From: RYN-230 sp963704995
Lineage (GTDB): Bacteria > Actinomycetota > Actinomycetes > Streptosporangiales > Streptosporangiaceae
Direction: 5' to 3'
Assembly (NCBI GenBank): GCA_963704995.1
Contig: CAVPIM010000017.1
Location: 62,001 to 126,000, forward strand
Length of the DNA: 64,000 nt
Shown here one piece after another: positions 54,443 to 63,965 of the stretch. The translations under genes and the position numbers were made by a program. The notes below the pieces were generated by a model, which worked only from the letters and a program-made list of their open reading frames with translations, did no database searches and had not been told where the DNA came from. The stretch's first letter is position 1; each line of letters begins with the position of its first letter.

Positions 54443-55536
54443 ATGACGACGAGAACACCGCGCCTGGTGCTGGCCTCCCGCTCGCCTGCCGCCGCCGGCT
54501 GCTCAGTGATGCTGGTTTCGCCCCGATCGTGGACGCGAGCGGGGTGGACGAGACCATCGACGCCACCGCCGGCACGTCCAGCGCCGTGTGCACGCTGGCC
54601 GAGCGGAAGGCGTCCGCCGTCGCCGGGCGGCATCCGGGCGATCTCGTGCTGGGCTGCGATTCCCTGCTCGACCTGGACGGCGCGGCGCTGGGCAAGCCCG
54701 CCTCCCCGCAGGAGGCCACGGGGCTGTGGCGGGCCATGTCCGGCCGGCAGGGCACGCTGCACACCGGGCACTGCCTGATCGACACGCGCTCGGGCCAGTG
54801 CACCGTCGCAGCGGCCAGCACCGTGGTGCGTTTCGCCACCCCGGGGGAGGGCGAGATCGCAGCCTACGTGGCCACCGGCGAACCTGGCCAGATGGCCGGA
54901 GCGTTCAGCATCGACGGGTTCGGCGCCCCGTTCGTCGAGGGCATCGACGGTGACTGGAGCACGGTGGTGGGCTTGTCACTGCCGCTGCTGCGCCGGATGC
55001 TCGGCGACGCGGGGGTGGCCCTCGCGGACCTGTGGCCCCGCCCGTCCGGGCCCCTGGTCCGGGAACTCACCGGCGGGGACCGGGACTGGCTGGCTGAGGT
55101 GGTCACCGCCGCCTGGGGCCTGCCCATCGTCAGCCTGTCCGGCGTACACGATGTGCTGGCCCTGCCCGGCCTGGTGGCCGAGCAGGAGCACGGCGGCACC
55201 CGGCTCGGCGTGCTGACCTACCGGGCGCAGGCGGGCGGCCTCGAGGTCATCACCCTCAACAGCCAGGCCGAAGGCCGGGGGATCGGCACGGCCCTGCTGG
55301 CCGGAGCCCGGCAGCGGGCCCGGCAGGCCGGCCAGCGCCTCTGGCTGAGCACCGGGAACGACAACGTCCGGGCGATCGGCTTTTATCAGCGCCGCGGCAT
55401 GGACATCGTGGCCCTGCACCGGAATTTCGCCGACGAGGTCAGGAAGATCAAGCCGTGGCTGCCCCAGCCGACCGGAGGCGCGATTCCCTTCCGGCATGCG
55501 ATCGAACTGGAGTACCCCGTGCCCGGTGGTCAGTGA
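54443..55536 (+). CDS. maf: Maf nucleotide pyrophosphatase fused to GNAT acetyltransferase (one frameshift)
   Basis: The N-terminus (MTTRTPRLVLASRSPAAA) is in one frame and the rest (RLLSDAGFAPIVDASGVDET) in another, joined near 54486-54496. Residues 1-205 are a Maf domain, with LGCDSLLDLDG as the base-recognition loop; Maf proteins cleave non-canonical NTPs. Residues about 215-360 are a GNAT acetyltransferase with the acetyl-CoA motif EGRGIGTALLAGA and STGNDNVRAIGFYQRRGMD. The open frame through the junction is continuous, so the fusion is real unless a second error lies there. Such a fusion is uncommon as far as I know. Confidence 0.75.
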
Positions 55537-55597
55537 CCGGAGTGGCCGGGCAGCCCGTGCTGGCCGCCCGGAGGGAAAGGACTCGGGACGAACGTGC

Positions 55598-55888
55598 TCA
55601 CCGCGAGGACAGCACCTCGGCGATCTTCGCGGCCGCGGCGGAGGGATCCTCCGCGTCATGCAGCAGTTCTCCCCAGGACCAGCGGTAATACCAGCGGAGA
55701 CGGCCCTTGCCGTCCGTACCCGGGGTGCAGTCGATGCTCTCTGCGAGCATGGTCGCGCCCGGGATGAAGATGTGCAACGCGGCCGGGTACGTGGTCTTCA
55801 CTGACGCGTGCAGGCCCTTGGTATCCAGGGCCGTGGCCAGCCGGTGCAGATGGTAACTGCGTGCGTGATCCCGGGTTCCGTCCAGCAT
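55598..55888 (-). CDS. Hypothetical protein, 96 residues
   Basis: A soluble protein with alternating strand-like and helical segments, the most distinctive being KTTYPAALHIFIPGATMLAE and RWYYRWSWGELLHDAEDPSA. Start 55888 (ATG with GGGGAG upstream) is preferred over the longer frame to 55945. It is followed by the Maf-GNAT gene in convergent orientation. No family recognised. Confidence 0.6.
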   Translation of the reverse strand: MLDGTRDHARSYHLHRLATALDTKGLHASVKTTYPAALHIFIPGATMLAESIDCTPGTDGKGRLRWYYRWSWGELLHDAEDPSAAAAKIAEVLSSR

Positions 55889-55941
55889 CTCCCCTGCCTT
55901 GCGTCGGTCGGCACATTGTCGCGGCGCGCGGGGTGGGTTTG

Positions 55942-58320
55942 TCAACCCTGACGAGAGTGATAGCCGCTGTACCCGTCAGGGCCGTATGGGTCCTCAGTCT
56001 GCCCGTTCCGGTAGCGCATGTCATCCCTGCTCCCGGTGGCCGGCGTGCCGGGGTAACCCGCCTGGCCCGGCCGGGAGCCGTAGTCGGCGGCGGGCGGGTA
56101 GCCGTGATCCTGCTGCTGGTATGGATAAGGGCTGGCCGGAGGCTGCGGCGCGGGTGCGGCCGGGGGGGCCGAGTACCAGGTGGTGCCCTGGTCCGCCCGG
56201 CCGCTTACCGCCTGCTGCGGGCCGGTGGCTGGCGGCGCGCCGCTGCCCGGGTAACTCCCCGGGCCGGGGCCATACGGGTCGGAGTAGGACGCCACCGGGC
56301 CGGTCTGGTACCCGGGGTAGCTACTGCCGCTGGCCGCCTGCTGGCCGGGCGGGTACGGGGATGGGGATGGGGATGGGGCCGGAGCAGGCGTGCGCGCCGG
56401 GGCTGGCGAGGGCGCCGAGCCGGCCCGTGGTCCCGGGGCGGACGGCGCCGGCGGGGTCGTGTCCACATAGCTGCCGTAGGGGTTGCTCACCCCCGTCTGC
56501 GCCGAGGGAGTCTCGGCGGCGGCGCTGCGGTCGCTGCTCCAGCCCGGGGCCGCCGGGGCCTGCCCGGCCGGATAGGCCGTGCTGCCCGGCTGGACCTGGC
56601 TGGGCGATGCCTGCGGGGCCGGTGCGCTGCGCCGCCGGCCCGGGCTGGGACGCGAGGCGCCCGGGTCGGTCCGGGAGGCGCCCGGGTCGGTCCGGTCAGA
56701 CTGCCCGGCCGGGTACCCATGGCGGCCGCCGGCCGCCGGATAGTCGCGGCTCCCGCCCGGCGCCGGTGAATATGCGTCGTAACCGCCGACCGGCCCGGCG
56801 TAGCTATCCGGGGCCTGGCCGTTGTAGCCGTTACGCCCGCGGGCCGGGCCGGCGGCGGGGTAACCGCCAGAGGAGCCTGGGTGGCTGGGCGGGTAGGCGT
56901 CCGCCGGGCCGGGATAACCGTCCGGTGCACCCGGGTAGCTGGTGCTGGCCGCCGGGCCCGCGTAGCTGCCGGAGAGCTCGTCAGCCGGACCACTGCGGGG
57001 TGCGCCGGAGGAGCCGCGGCCTGGCCCGCCCGGCCGCGCGCCGTTGCTGCGCCGCGGGGTCCGGTACGACCTGCTGTCTTCGGCTGCCGCGCTGCGGGCG
57101 AACGAGGGGCTGGTCAGCGGGTCGTCCTCGGCGCGGGCTGGCCGGCTCCGGTTCCCCGGCTGCGCCCCGGCCGGCATGAACGGCGCCGGGCTGGGCGGTA
57201 CGGGTCCGGGCGGGACGGGGCCGGCGGCCTGCCGCTGGTTCCTGACCGGCAGCTGCTCGGTGGCCTGGGCCGCCGGGACGGCAGGCCGGTCGGCCGGGCC
57301 AGGGCGGCCAGGGTCGGTGTCCACGCCGTCCGGCCGCCGTGGCGCGCCCTGGCGCCCGGACGGCCGGGCGGGGCGGTCAGCGGGCTGGCGGGGGACCGGG
57401 TTATCCAGGCCGTTCGCCGGGGCGCGCTGCGGCCGGGAGGCCCCGCGGCCCGGCGCTGGCGGCTGGCCGGCGGACCGGGCCGCCCTCGCCGCCGGGGCGG
57501 ACTTGGCCGCGGGGGCCGCCGGGGCCGCGGAATTGGGCTGCGCGCTGCGGGCCGTGGTGGCGAGCGGCTTGTCGGAGGACAGCTCGGCCCAGTACTGCTC
57601 GTCGGAGAGCTTGTCCCACTCCGTGCTCGGCCAGTCGTCGTCATCGTCGTCGTGCCGGCCGCGGGAGGACCGGCCACGTCCCTTGGACTGGCTCTTCGGC
57701 CGGGCCTTGGCCTCGGTCTCCGGGATGTCCGCGCGGACCCGGGGGAAGACGTCAGAATCCGCCAGGTCCGGGTCGGCGTTGATGCGGGTGGACGCGGAAT
57801 CCGAGACCGGGGGGCCGGTGTCGTAAAGCGCGGGCGCGGGGCCGGTGTCCGCGCTCACGGCCGACCGGCGGGGCGCCGTGGCGGCGCGTGCGGCCCGGCC
57901 GCCGGCCGGCGGGGCGGGCTCCGGCGCGTCCTGGTAACGGCCACTCCCGCGGGCGGCCGGGATGCGCTCGGTGCGCTGCTGGTCGCGGCCGCGGGCGGAA
58001 CGCTCACCGTAGCCGCGAGCTGATGGCTCGTAGCCGCGGGACTGGTCATAGCCCGATGGCTCGTAGCCGCGGCCCGGGCCGCCGTAGCCGCGCGGCTCGC
58101 CGGCCGGCCGCCTGGTCGGCGGGGTCTCGCGGCCCGCCGGGCGCCGGGCTATCCGCGGATCGGTGCTCTGGCGCGGACCGTGGGCCCGGCCGCGCAGCCG
58201 GTCCCGCGCAGATTGCAGCCCGCCTGGCTCGTCATCATCACCGCGACGCCGCGTCACGAGGAAAAACGCGACGGGGACCGCGATGATAACGGCGACGAGG
58301 CCGATCACGAGCAGGAACAT
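55942..58320 (-). CDS. TM-anchored, long disordered Gly/Pro/Tyr-rich protein
   Basis: A 792-residue protein. One N-terminal helix (MFLLVIGLVAVIIAVPVAFF) is followed by RRRGDDDE and about 750 residues of disordered sequence rich in Pro, Gly, Ser, Arg and Tyr. It contains repeats such as RTDPGASRTDPGASR and many GY-containing boxes. A better-ordered patch (WPSTEWDKLSDEQYWAELSS) lies around residues 240-260 and resembles short linear motifs in actinobacterial division proteins. The ATG at 58320 is chosen over a TTG five codons upstream. It lies two genes from sepH. Confidence 0.7.
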   Translation of the reverse strand: MFLLVIGLVAVIIAVPVAFFLVTRRRGDDDEPGGLQSARDRLRGRAHGPRQSTDPRIARRPAGRETPPTRRPAGEPRGYGGPGRGYEPSGYDQSRGYEPSARGYGERSARGRDQQRTERIPAARGSGRYQDAPEPAPPAGGRAARAATAPRRSAVSADTGPAPALYDTGPPVSDSASTRINADPDLADSDVFPRVRADIPETEAKARPKSQSKGRGRSSRGRHDDDDDDWPSTEWDKLSDEQYWAELSSDKPLATTARSAQPNSAAPAAPAAKSAPAARAARSAGQPPAPGRGASRPQRAPANGLDNPVPRQPADRPARPSGRQGAPRRPDGVDTDPGRPGPADRPAVPAAQATEQLPVRNQRQAAGPVPPGPVPPSPAPFMPAGAQPGNRSRPARAEDDPLTSPSFARSAAAEDSRSYRTPRRSNGARPGGPGRGSSGAPRSGPADELSGSYAGPAASTSYPGAPDGYPGPADAYPPSHPGSSGGYPAAGPARGRNGYNGQAPDSYAGPVGGYDAYSPAPGGSRDYPAAGGRHGYPAGQSDRTDPGASRTDPGASRPSPGRRRSAPAPQASPSQVQPGSTAYPAGQAPAAPGWSSDRSAAAETPSAQTGVSNPYGSYVDTTPPAPSAPGPRAGSAPSPAPARTPAPAPSPSPSPYPPGQQAASGSSYPGYQTGPVASYSDPYGPGPGSYPGSGAPPATGPQQAVSGRADQGTTWYSAPPAAPAPQPPASPYPYQQQDHGYPPAADYGSRPGQAGYPGTPATGSRDDMRYRNGQTEDPYGPDGYSGYHSRQG

Positions 58321-58522
58321 CGCACCACCCAACAAGCCATGGCCGTATGGGCGGCGCCAGCGAGGCCAACGCGGCCATCACGCGGGCCTTCCCCTGTATC
58401 GCTAGCGCCTCGAATCCATCCAAGGCTGAGCTACTGATCAGTCAGTCTGGCGGACGGTATGGGCGGTGTCATGCGTTTAGGGATTTTTTTGCCAAGCCTG
58501 TTTACCCATTGCGATCGGGCGA

Positions 58523-59116
58523 TTACGGGCTGGCGGTTGTCTGCAGCCTGCCACGGGCGATGGCCGCTTGTGCGATTGCGCTCCAGGCGGTTTTCATGGC
58601 CACGCCCTCAGGCAGCGACAGTGACCTACTAAGGGCGTAGACGGTAAAGCGGTACGTGTGGCGGCCATTCACCGGGCAGGGCGGATCATATCGGCTGGTT
58701 CCTTTGCTGTTGTCTGCCTGCCGCGCACCGGGAGGAACCTGCCCGGCCTGGATCCCGGTCGTCTGCGATCCCATATCAAACACGATCCAGTAGATATAGG
58801 GCTGGATCGGCGCCGAGGCGTCGTTAACCAGAAGGGCCAGTGATTTCGTGCCCTCGGGCGCGCCGGACCAGTGCAGCGACGGGCTCTGCCCGGGGCCGTG
58901 GCAGGTGAAGCTGGCCGGGAACAGGTGCTGGTTGAAGACCTGGCTGGTCACGGTCATCTGGTCCGGGACATTCGCCGCGATGGTCTTCGGGCCGCCGATC
59001 AGGCCGCAGCCGCTGACCAGGGTCACCACGGTCAGCGCGGCGGCGCCGGCCCGGATGCGCCTCCAGGCCCGGCGGGCCGCTTTCCGGTCCCGGCGTCTCT
59101 GCGGTGCACGGCTCAC
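58523..59116 (-). CDS. PEBP-family (YbhB/YbcL) lipoprotein
   Basis: A 197-residue exported protein. A basic head (RRRDRKAARRAWRRIR) precedes a hydrophobic stretch ending at the lipobox LVSGC. The phosphatidylethanolamine-binding fold follows, with SPSLHWSGAPEGTKSLALLV and RYDPPCPVNGRHTYRFTVYA. The usual DPDAP is NDASAP here. The GTG start at 59116 follows the -10-like TACGAT by eight bases on the minus strand. Role unknown; PEBPs are thought to bind lipids or phospho-groups. Confidence 0.85.
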   Translation of the reverse strand: MSRAPQRRRDRKAARRAWRRIRAGAAALTVVTLVSGCGLIGGPKTIAANVPDQMTVTSQVFNQHLFPASFTCHGPGQSPSLHWSGAPEGTKSLALLVNDASAPIQPYIYWIVFDMGSQTTGIQAGQVPPGARQADNSKGTSRYDPPCPVNGRHTYRFTVYALSRSLSLPEGVAMKTAWSAIAQAAIARGRLQTTASP

Positions 59117-59576
59117 GGTGGCCGATCGTACGCGGTCCGGCCCCCCGTGCGGGCCAGGAGCCGCCGGACCCGCGGGATGGCGGGCCAGGGTGCCGGGGCA
59201 TATGGGCGGCCGATTCGCCCCGGCATTCACCGCACAAAGGCACATCACCGGTCGGGGCGCGGGCGATCGGCCACCGCGGCGGGCCGATTTGTGCGGATCG
59301 TGAACAGCCGCCGAATCGGCGCCGGTGCGGGACGGCCCGCGCGCCTGCAGCGGCGCGGCCCAGAAATTACTATCGTGACTCCGGGCTATTACCAGGAGAT
59401 GAATAATCGCGTCCAGCGCCCTGGCGTAGCGCCGGGCAATGAGACCGCCGGCCCGGCCGAGCGGATCACGGCTCGATTAAACCCGGGGAATCGGCCTGGC
59501 GTAAGCCGCCGGTGCTGGCCTGTATAGCACCGAAAAGGCGGCCGGGCCGGGCCGGGCTAAATCCGGGCCGCCAGCA
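59117..59576. other. Intergenic region between sepH and PEBP gene
   Basis: No coding sequence is supported. The first part contains the putative PEBP promoter (TACGAT on the minus strand at 59125-59130). The rest is GC-rich spacer with one AT-richer patch near 59362-59410. No repeats or hairpins stand out. Confidence 0.5.
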
Positions 59577-60557
59577 TTACTCCGGCTGGCGTGACGTGCC
59601 GAACATGATTTCATCCCAGGACGGCACGGACGAGCGCCTGGACCGGCCGCCGGCGGCCTTGCGGGTGCGGCCGCGCTGCGGCGCGGCCGGTTCCTGGCTG
59701 TCCGCATCCGGCGTGGCCTCGGCCAGTTCAGCGGCCGGGCGGGCCTCCGCCGCGCGCGGCGGAGGTGTCCCGGCCACCCGCGACGGCTGCGTCTGCGCGG
59801 CCCGCGCAGGATGCACCTCGGCGGCGCGGGCCGGGCTGGCCACCGGTTCGGGGGCCGGGGCGGGCACTGGCTCGGGCCGCGGCTCCGCGGGCGGCGGCGG
59901 CGCGGCCGCCAGCCGGGTGCTGATGGGCGTGACCGTGGCCCGGGCCGGGGGCCGGGGCCCGGGCGCCAGCCCGGCCAGGTCCGCCTCGGGCAGCGAGAGC
60001 CGGGCCGCGTCGTCGTCGGCCGGGGTGACGTGGCGGCGCCGCGGGTCGAACAGCCACTCCGCCATCAGCGGCCGCCCGCTGATCGTGAACATCAGCTGGA
60101 CCTGCCAGTTGTTGTCGCCCCGCTTGCGCGAGTCCCACTGTGCTTCCTCGGCGGGCACGCCGAGCGCGGTGAGGCGCTCGGTGACGATGTCGCCGAGACG
60201 GGGCCCGGGACCGGAGTCACCGGGCTGCCTGATGGACGCGCCCTGCGCCTCCTGCGCCCGGTAAGCCCGCTCGGCGAGCACCGGGCCCTCGAAGCGGCGA
60301 ACCCGCTCGATGGGCACGCCCGCGGCGTCGGCGATCTCCTCCGCGGTCTCTCCGGCACGGATCCGGTCCTGGATCTCCTTGGGTCGCAAGGGACTCTCCA
60401 CTTCGATCTCGTACTGAGCAAGCCGGGAGAACTGCCCGCGCGCGACGATCCGCAGCCGGTCGTCGATCGGCAGCGAAAAGCGCCCGCCGCGCCCCGGCAC
60501 CGCGAGCACGGCATAGCTGCCGTCCTCGCTCACCGCGACGATGCGCAGTTCCTGCAT
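59577..60557 (-). CDS. sepH: Septation protein SepH
   Basis: A 326-residue DUF3071 protein. The N-terminal domain (about 1-165) begins MQELRIVAVSEDGSYAVLAV and contains PLRPKEIQDRIRAGETAEEI with a helix-turn-helix-like fold. A disordered Pro/Ala-rich linker (200-300) leads to the conserved C-terminal tail SVPSWDEIMFG. In Streptomyces and Mycobacterium SepH stimulates FtsZ assembly at the division site. The open frame is complete. It is divergent from the leaderless MarR gene. Confidence 0.95.
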   Translation of the reverse strand: MQELRIVAVSEDGSYAVLAVPGRGGRFSLPIDDRLRIVARGQFSRLAQYEIEVESPLRPKEIQDRIRAGETAEEIADAAGVPIERVRRFEGPVLAERAYRAQEAQGASIRQPGDSGPGPRLGDIVTERLTALGVPAEEAQWDSRKRGDNNWQVQLMFTISGRPLMAEWLFDPRRRHVTPADDDAARLSLPEADLAGLAPGPRPPARATVTPISTRLAAAPPPPAEPRPEPVPAPAPEPVASPARAAEVHPARAAQTQPSRVAGTPPPRAAEARPAAELAEATPDADSQEPAAPQRGRTRKAAGGRSRRSSVPSWDEIMFGTSRQPE

Positions 60558-60917
60558 CGGCGTCCCTTCTGCGCCAGCCGGCCAGGCCGGCGAGCGTGAT
60601 GCCGCGCGAGGGCGTAGCTCGGACTTCCCCCGGGGACGAGTCTGTCTGTCGCAGGCCCTCCTGGCCAGTACCGGGCCGGCATGTCCCGCAGATCACCGCA
60701 CACTATTCGCGGCCGGGCGGGCGGGTGGCCGGAACGCGGATAGTCCGCGGGGCGCCGCACGCGCGCCCGCGGCGGCCGTTATGCCGGTCACGGCAGACCC
60801 GCTCCCGGCCCGGGGCCCGGCTGGCCGGTGCGGCGGGTCTACCTTTGTACCAGCGCAGGAATCTGTCCCAGCACAGGAATCTTTATCTCTAGTTTGCCAG
60901 TCGGTATACTCGGTTTC
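60558..60917. other. Divergent sepH/MarR intergenic region
   Basis: No gene is supported in these 360 bases. The MarR-proximal end carries CCAGCGCAGGAATCT and CCAGCACAGGAATCT (60850-60864 and 60868-60882) and the -10 TATACT (60905-60910). The sepH-proximal end should hold its promoter, but I see no convincing hexamers. Confidence 0.5.
60850..60910 (+). promoter_or_regulatory. Leaderless MarR promoter with 15-bp direct repeats
   Basis: A direct repeat CCAGC(G/A)CAGGAATCT, one mismatch, starts are 18 bases apart. TATACT at 60905-60910 lies seven bases before the ATG at 60918, so transcription should begin at the start codon. The repeats occupy the region around the -35 and are a probable activator or repressor site. 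Confidence 0.6.
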
Positions 60918-61423
60918 ATGTCCTCACTACTCGGAACCCAGGTGCACTCAGCAGATCTCGCCGATGCGGTCTCCCGGCTGCGGCGTGCCATGCGCCGCGC
61001 CGCCCGGGCTGCTGACCCTGGGTCCGGGCTGTCCGTGGCCCAGCTGGAGATGCTGTCCTGCATGGCGGAGAACCCGGGATCACGCCCGGGCCAGCTGGCC
61101 CGGCTGCTCCGGCTGGCGCCCAGTTCGGTGGCCACCCTGTCGAACTCGCTGCGCCAGGCCGGTCTGGTGACCCGGACCGGGGGGAGGGGGACCGGCGTAC
61201 CGCCAGCCTCGATCTCACGCCGGCCGGCGAGACGGCCGTGCTCCGCTGGAAGAGCCTTAACGAGCGGCTGCTCAGCGTCGCGCTGCGGGAGCTGCCGCCT
61301 GCCAGCCGCGTCACCCTGCTCGATGCGCTCCCCGCGCTGGCCGACCTGGCCGGGGCGGTCGACGCGCTCGCGGACGACCCGTCGGCCACCGGCACGCTGG
61401 CCGGCGAGACCTCCCTGGCCTAG
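60918..61423 (+). CDS. MarR-family regulator (one frameshift)
   Basis: A winged-helix regulator. The start MSSLLGTQVHSADLADAVSR and HTH PGQLARLLRLAPSSVATLSN and RQAGLVTRTGGRG are in one frame; the wing and dimer helices (RTASLDLTPAGETAVLRWKS, then NERLLSVALRELPP) are in another. The break is near 61180-61190 in a G-run of five that needs six. Repaired length is about 168 residues. Its promoter is leaderless. Ligand unknown. Confidence 0.75.
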
Positions 61424-62005
61424 CGCCCACCCGGCGGCTTAGCGCAGGCCGGCCTTCTGCGATTCCACGGCACCGCAGGCGGGCCGGGCGCCGGGCGTGC
61501 GGGCACCGACCAGCGAAAGCACGGAGATTTTCGTGTCCGCGGGGTTTCGCCCGGGCAGCCACGGGGAGCGGCCCTGGCAGTGTCCGCGGCCCGGGAGTGC
61601 GGGGATGCGGGGGAGTGAGGGGAGCCGGCCCCGGGCCGGCCGGGAATTAACCGGCACGCCATTCCAGTGCCGCATCAGCACCGGCCCGCCGGGCGGATGG
61701 AATTCAGCCCGCCGCCCGGCATTGCTGAGCGGCATTCCGGCGGCTATTCATTTCCTGGCGGACAGGCCGCCGTGCCATTCGCGGCCGCCAGGCAGGGCCG
61801 CGGACGGCGTGCTCTTCGCCCACGTGGGCGGTCCGCGGGCGGCCGGGGCCCGCTATCTGGCCAGGCTCCCTGCCCTCCGGCGGTGCGTGGCTGGGGGTGA
61901 TGTGGCCGGTGGGAATAGCTGTCCTGGCTGCTGGTCATGGGACGTTCAAGTAGAGTTTTGGGCCGGGATGCGCACGAAAACCGGCTGCCGAGAGGTGGTG
62001 ATCAC
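61424..62005. other. 582-base region without recognisable gene
   Basis: Open frames here (61439-61735 minus, 61497-62012 plus) have Arg/Pro-rich, non-GC3 composition and no family resemblance, so none is accepted. The middle holds ordinary GC-rich spacer with a short AT patch around 61950-61970, which probably carries the promoter of the gene at 62006. Confidence 0.5.
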
Positions 62006-62491
62006 GTGCTGAGGCATTTGATTGGTGTAGCGCTCGGGGTCGCCCTGGCCGCGGCGATCTTCTTCGGCGGCGGCTGGGCCGTGGCGCACATGACCGGACT
62101 CGCGGCGCAGAACATCAGCCTGACCAGCATCAGCGGGCTTAGCGCCCTCGGGATCCTGGTGCTGGCCGGGCTGTTCCTGGGCATCTTGATGGTGGCACCG
62201 GTCTCGCCGCTCAGCACCGCGCTGCCCGGCGTGGTCATGCTGGCCTGGACGGGGCTGCTCGGGCTGAACGCGACGCTCGCGGCCAGGATCATCCCGCTGC
62301 GGGGCGAAGGGTACGGCGCGGGATTCCACACCATGCTCGTCAGCGGCGTGCTGGTCCTGCTCGGGACGGTACTGATCTGCCCGGTGTTCGTCCCGTCCCG
62401 GTGGCGGTACGAGAGCGGCGACGATGCCGGGAGCGCCGACGGCGAGGACGAGACTCCGGGCCGCCCCACCGAGACCCGGCTGCTTTCCTGA
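62006..62491 (+). CDS. Four-helix membrane protein, unknown function
   Basis: A 161-residue protein with helices at about 3-30, 44-67, 73-97 and 107-133 and a charged C-terminal tail of about 30 residues (YESGDDAGSADGEDETPGRP). Start GTG 62006 is chosen because AGGTGGTG precedes it; the open frame extends 23 codons upstream without character. No motif is recognised. Convergent with aceA. Confidence 0.7.
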   Translation: MLRHLIGVALGVALAAAIFFGGGWAVAHMTGLAAQNISLTSISGLSALGILVLAGLFLGILMVAPVSPLSTALPGVVMLAWTGLLGLNATLAARIIPLRGEGYGAGFHTMLVSGVLVLLGTVLICPVFVPSRWRYESGDDAGSADGEDETPGRPTETRLLS

Positions 62492-62606
62492 CCCGGCTGC
62501 CGCGGGCGGACGCCGCCCAGGCCGCCCAGGCCGGGCGGGCCAGGCGACAGTGCCTGACCCGCCCCGGCGGCTCGGTCCCGGCCGGTGTGCCCGGGCCGGG
62601 GGGAAC

Positions 62607-63965
62607 TCAGTGCGCCGCGGAGAACTGCTCGCTCTCCGTCGACCCGCGCAGCGCGGTGGTTGACGCCTGCGGGCTGATGGCGGACGTGACCAGGTCGAAA
62701 TACCCGGTACCGACCTCCCGCTGGTGCCGGGTGGCCGTGTACCCACGGGACTCGGCGGCGAACTCCGCGTCCTGGACCCGCACGTAGGCGGGCATGCCCT
62801 CGGCCGCGTAGCCCTGGGCCAGGTCGAACATCGAGTAGTTCAGCGCGTGGAAGCCAGCCAGCGTGATGAACTGGAACTTGTATCCCATCTGCCCCAGCTC
62901 GCGCTGGAATTTCTCGATCGTGCCGTCATCGAGGTGCCGGTGCCAGTTGAACGAGGGCGAGCAGTTGTAGGCGAGCATCTGGTCCGGGTACCTGGCCTTG
63001 ATCGCCTCGGCGAACTCGCGGGCCTCGTCCAGGTCCGGGGTGGAGGTTTCCATCCACAGCAGGTCCGAGTACGGGGCGTAGGCCAGGCCGCGGGCTACGC
63101 ACGCCGCCATCCCGTTACGCACCCGGTAGAAGCCCTCAGCCGTCCGCTCGCCGGTGATGAACGGCTGGTCGCGCTCGTCAACATCGCTGGTGATCAGGGT
63201 GGCGGCGTGCGCGTCGGTGCGGGCGATGACCAGGGTGCTCACGTCGGCCATGTCGGCCGCCAGCCGGGCGGCGTTGAGCGTGCGGATGTGCTGGGACGTG
63301 GGGATGAGTACCTTCCCGCCCAGGTGGCCGCACTTCTTCTCCGACGCCAGCTGGTCCTCCCAGTGCACGCCCGCGGCGCCGGCCGCGATCATCGACTTCA
63401 TCAGCTCGAACGCGTTCAGCACGCCGCCGAAGCCCGCTTCCGCGTCAGCCACGATCGGTGCGAGCCAGTACTGGTTGTCGGTGCCGTCCGACTCGGCCCA
63501 GGTGATCTGGTCGGCGCGCATCAGCGCGTTGTTGATCCGGCGGACCGCCTGCGGGACCGAGTTGACCGGGTACAGGCTCTGGTCCGGGTAAGTCTCGGCC
63601 GCCAGGTTGGCGTCCGCCGCGACCTGCCAGCCGGACAGGTAGATGGCCTGCAGGCCGGCCCGCACCTGCTGGACCGCCTGGTTCCCGGTGACCGCGCCGA
63701 GGGCCGCGACGTAGTCCTCCTCGTGCAGCAGGCTCCACAGCCGCTGCGCCCCGAGCCGGGCCAGGGTGCGTTCCTCCTGGACGGATCCGCGCAGCCGGAC
63801 TACGTCGGCCGGGGAGTAGGTGCGTTCGGTGCCGCGCCAGCGCGGGTCGGTGGCCCACTGCTGGGCCAGGCCCGCGGCCTGCTGCTGCGGCCCGCTGGCC
63901 GGGGCCTTCCCGGTATGGCCGTTGCTGGTGCCGTTCGATGTGCCCTCGAGGCGACTCTCGTTCAC
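62607..63965 (-). CDS. aceA: Isocitrate lyase
   Basis: A 452-residue enzyme of the glyoxylate bypass, splitting isocitrate into succinate and glyoxylate. The catalytic motif is KKCGHLGGK (210-218, nucleophile C212). Further signatures are VIARTDAHAATLI, the metal-binding VHWEDQLASE and LAYNCSPSFNW. The N-terminal about 30 residues are a disordered Ser/Gly/Gln-rich tag. No malate synthase is in the window. Confidence 0.97.
   Translation of the reverse strand: MNESRLEGTSNGTSNGHTGKAPASGPQQQAAGLAQQWATDPRWRGTERTYSPADVVRLRGSVQEERTLARLGAQRLWSLLHEEDYVAALGAVTGNQAVQQVRAGLQAIYLSGWQVAADANLAAETYPDQSLYPVNSVPQAVRRINNALMRADQITWAESDGTDNQYWLAPIVADAEAGFGGVLNAFELMKSMIAAGAAGVHWEDQLASEKKCGHLGGKVLIPTSQHIRTLNAARLAADMADVSTLVIARTDAHAATLITSDVDERDQPFITGERTAEGFYRVRNGMAACVARGLAYAPYSDLLWMETSTPDLDEAREFAEAIKARYPDQMLAYNCSPSFNWHRHLDDGTIEKFQRELGQMGYKFQFITLAGFHALNYSMFDLAQGYAAEGMPAYVRVQDAEFAAESRGYTATRHQREVGTGYFDLVTSAISPQASTTALRGSTESEQFSAAH

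Noticed and set aside
58478..58484. Run of seven T considered as a terminator U-tract
   Set aside because: It lies on the plus strand while the neighbouring genes are on the minus strand, and there is no stem before it.
61439..62005. Several 60-170-residue open frames in the gap before 62006
   Set aside because: Arg/Pro-rich without GC3 preference or family similarity.
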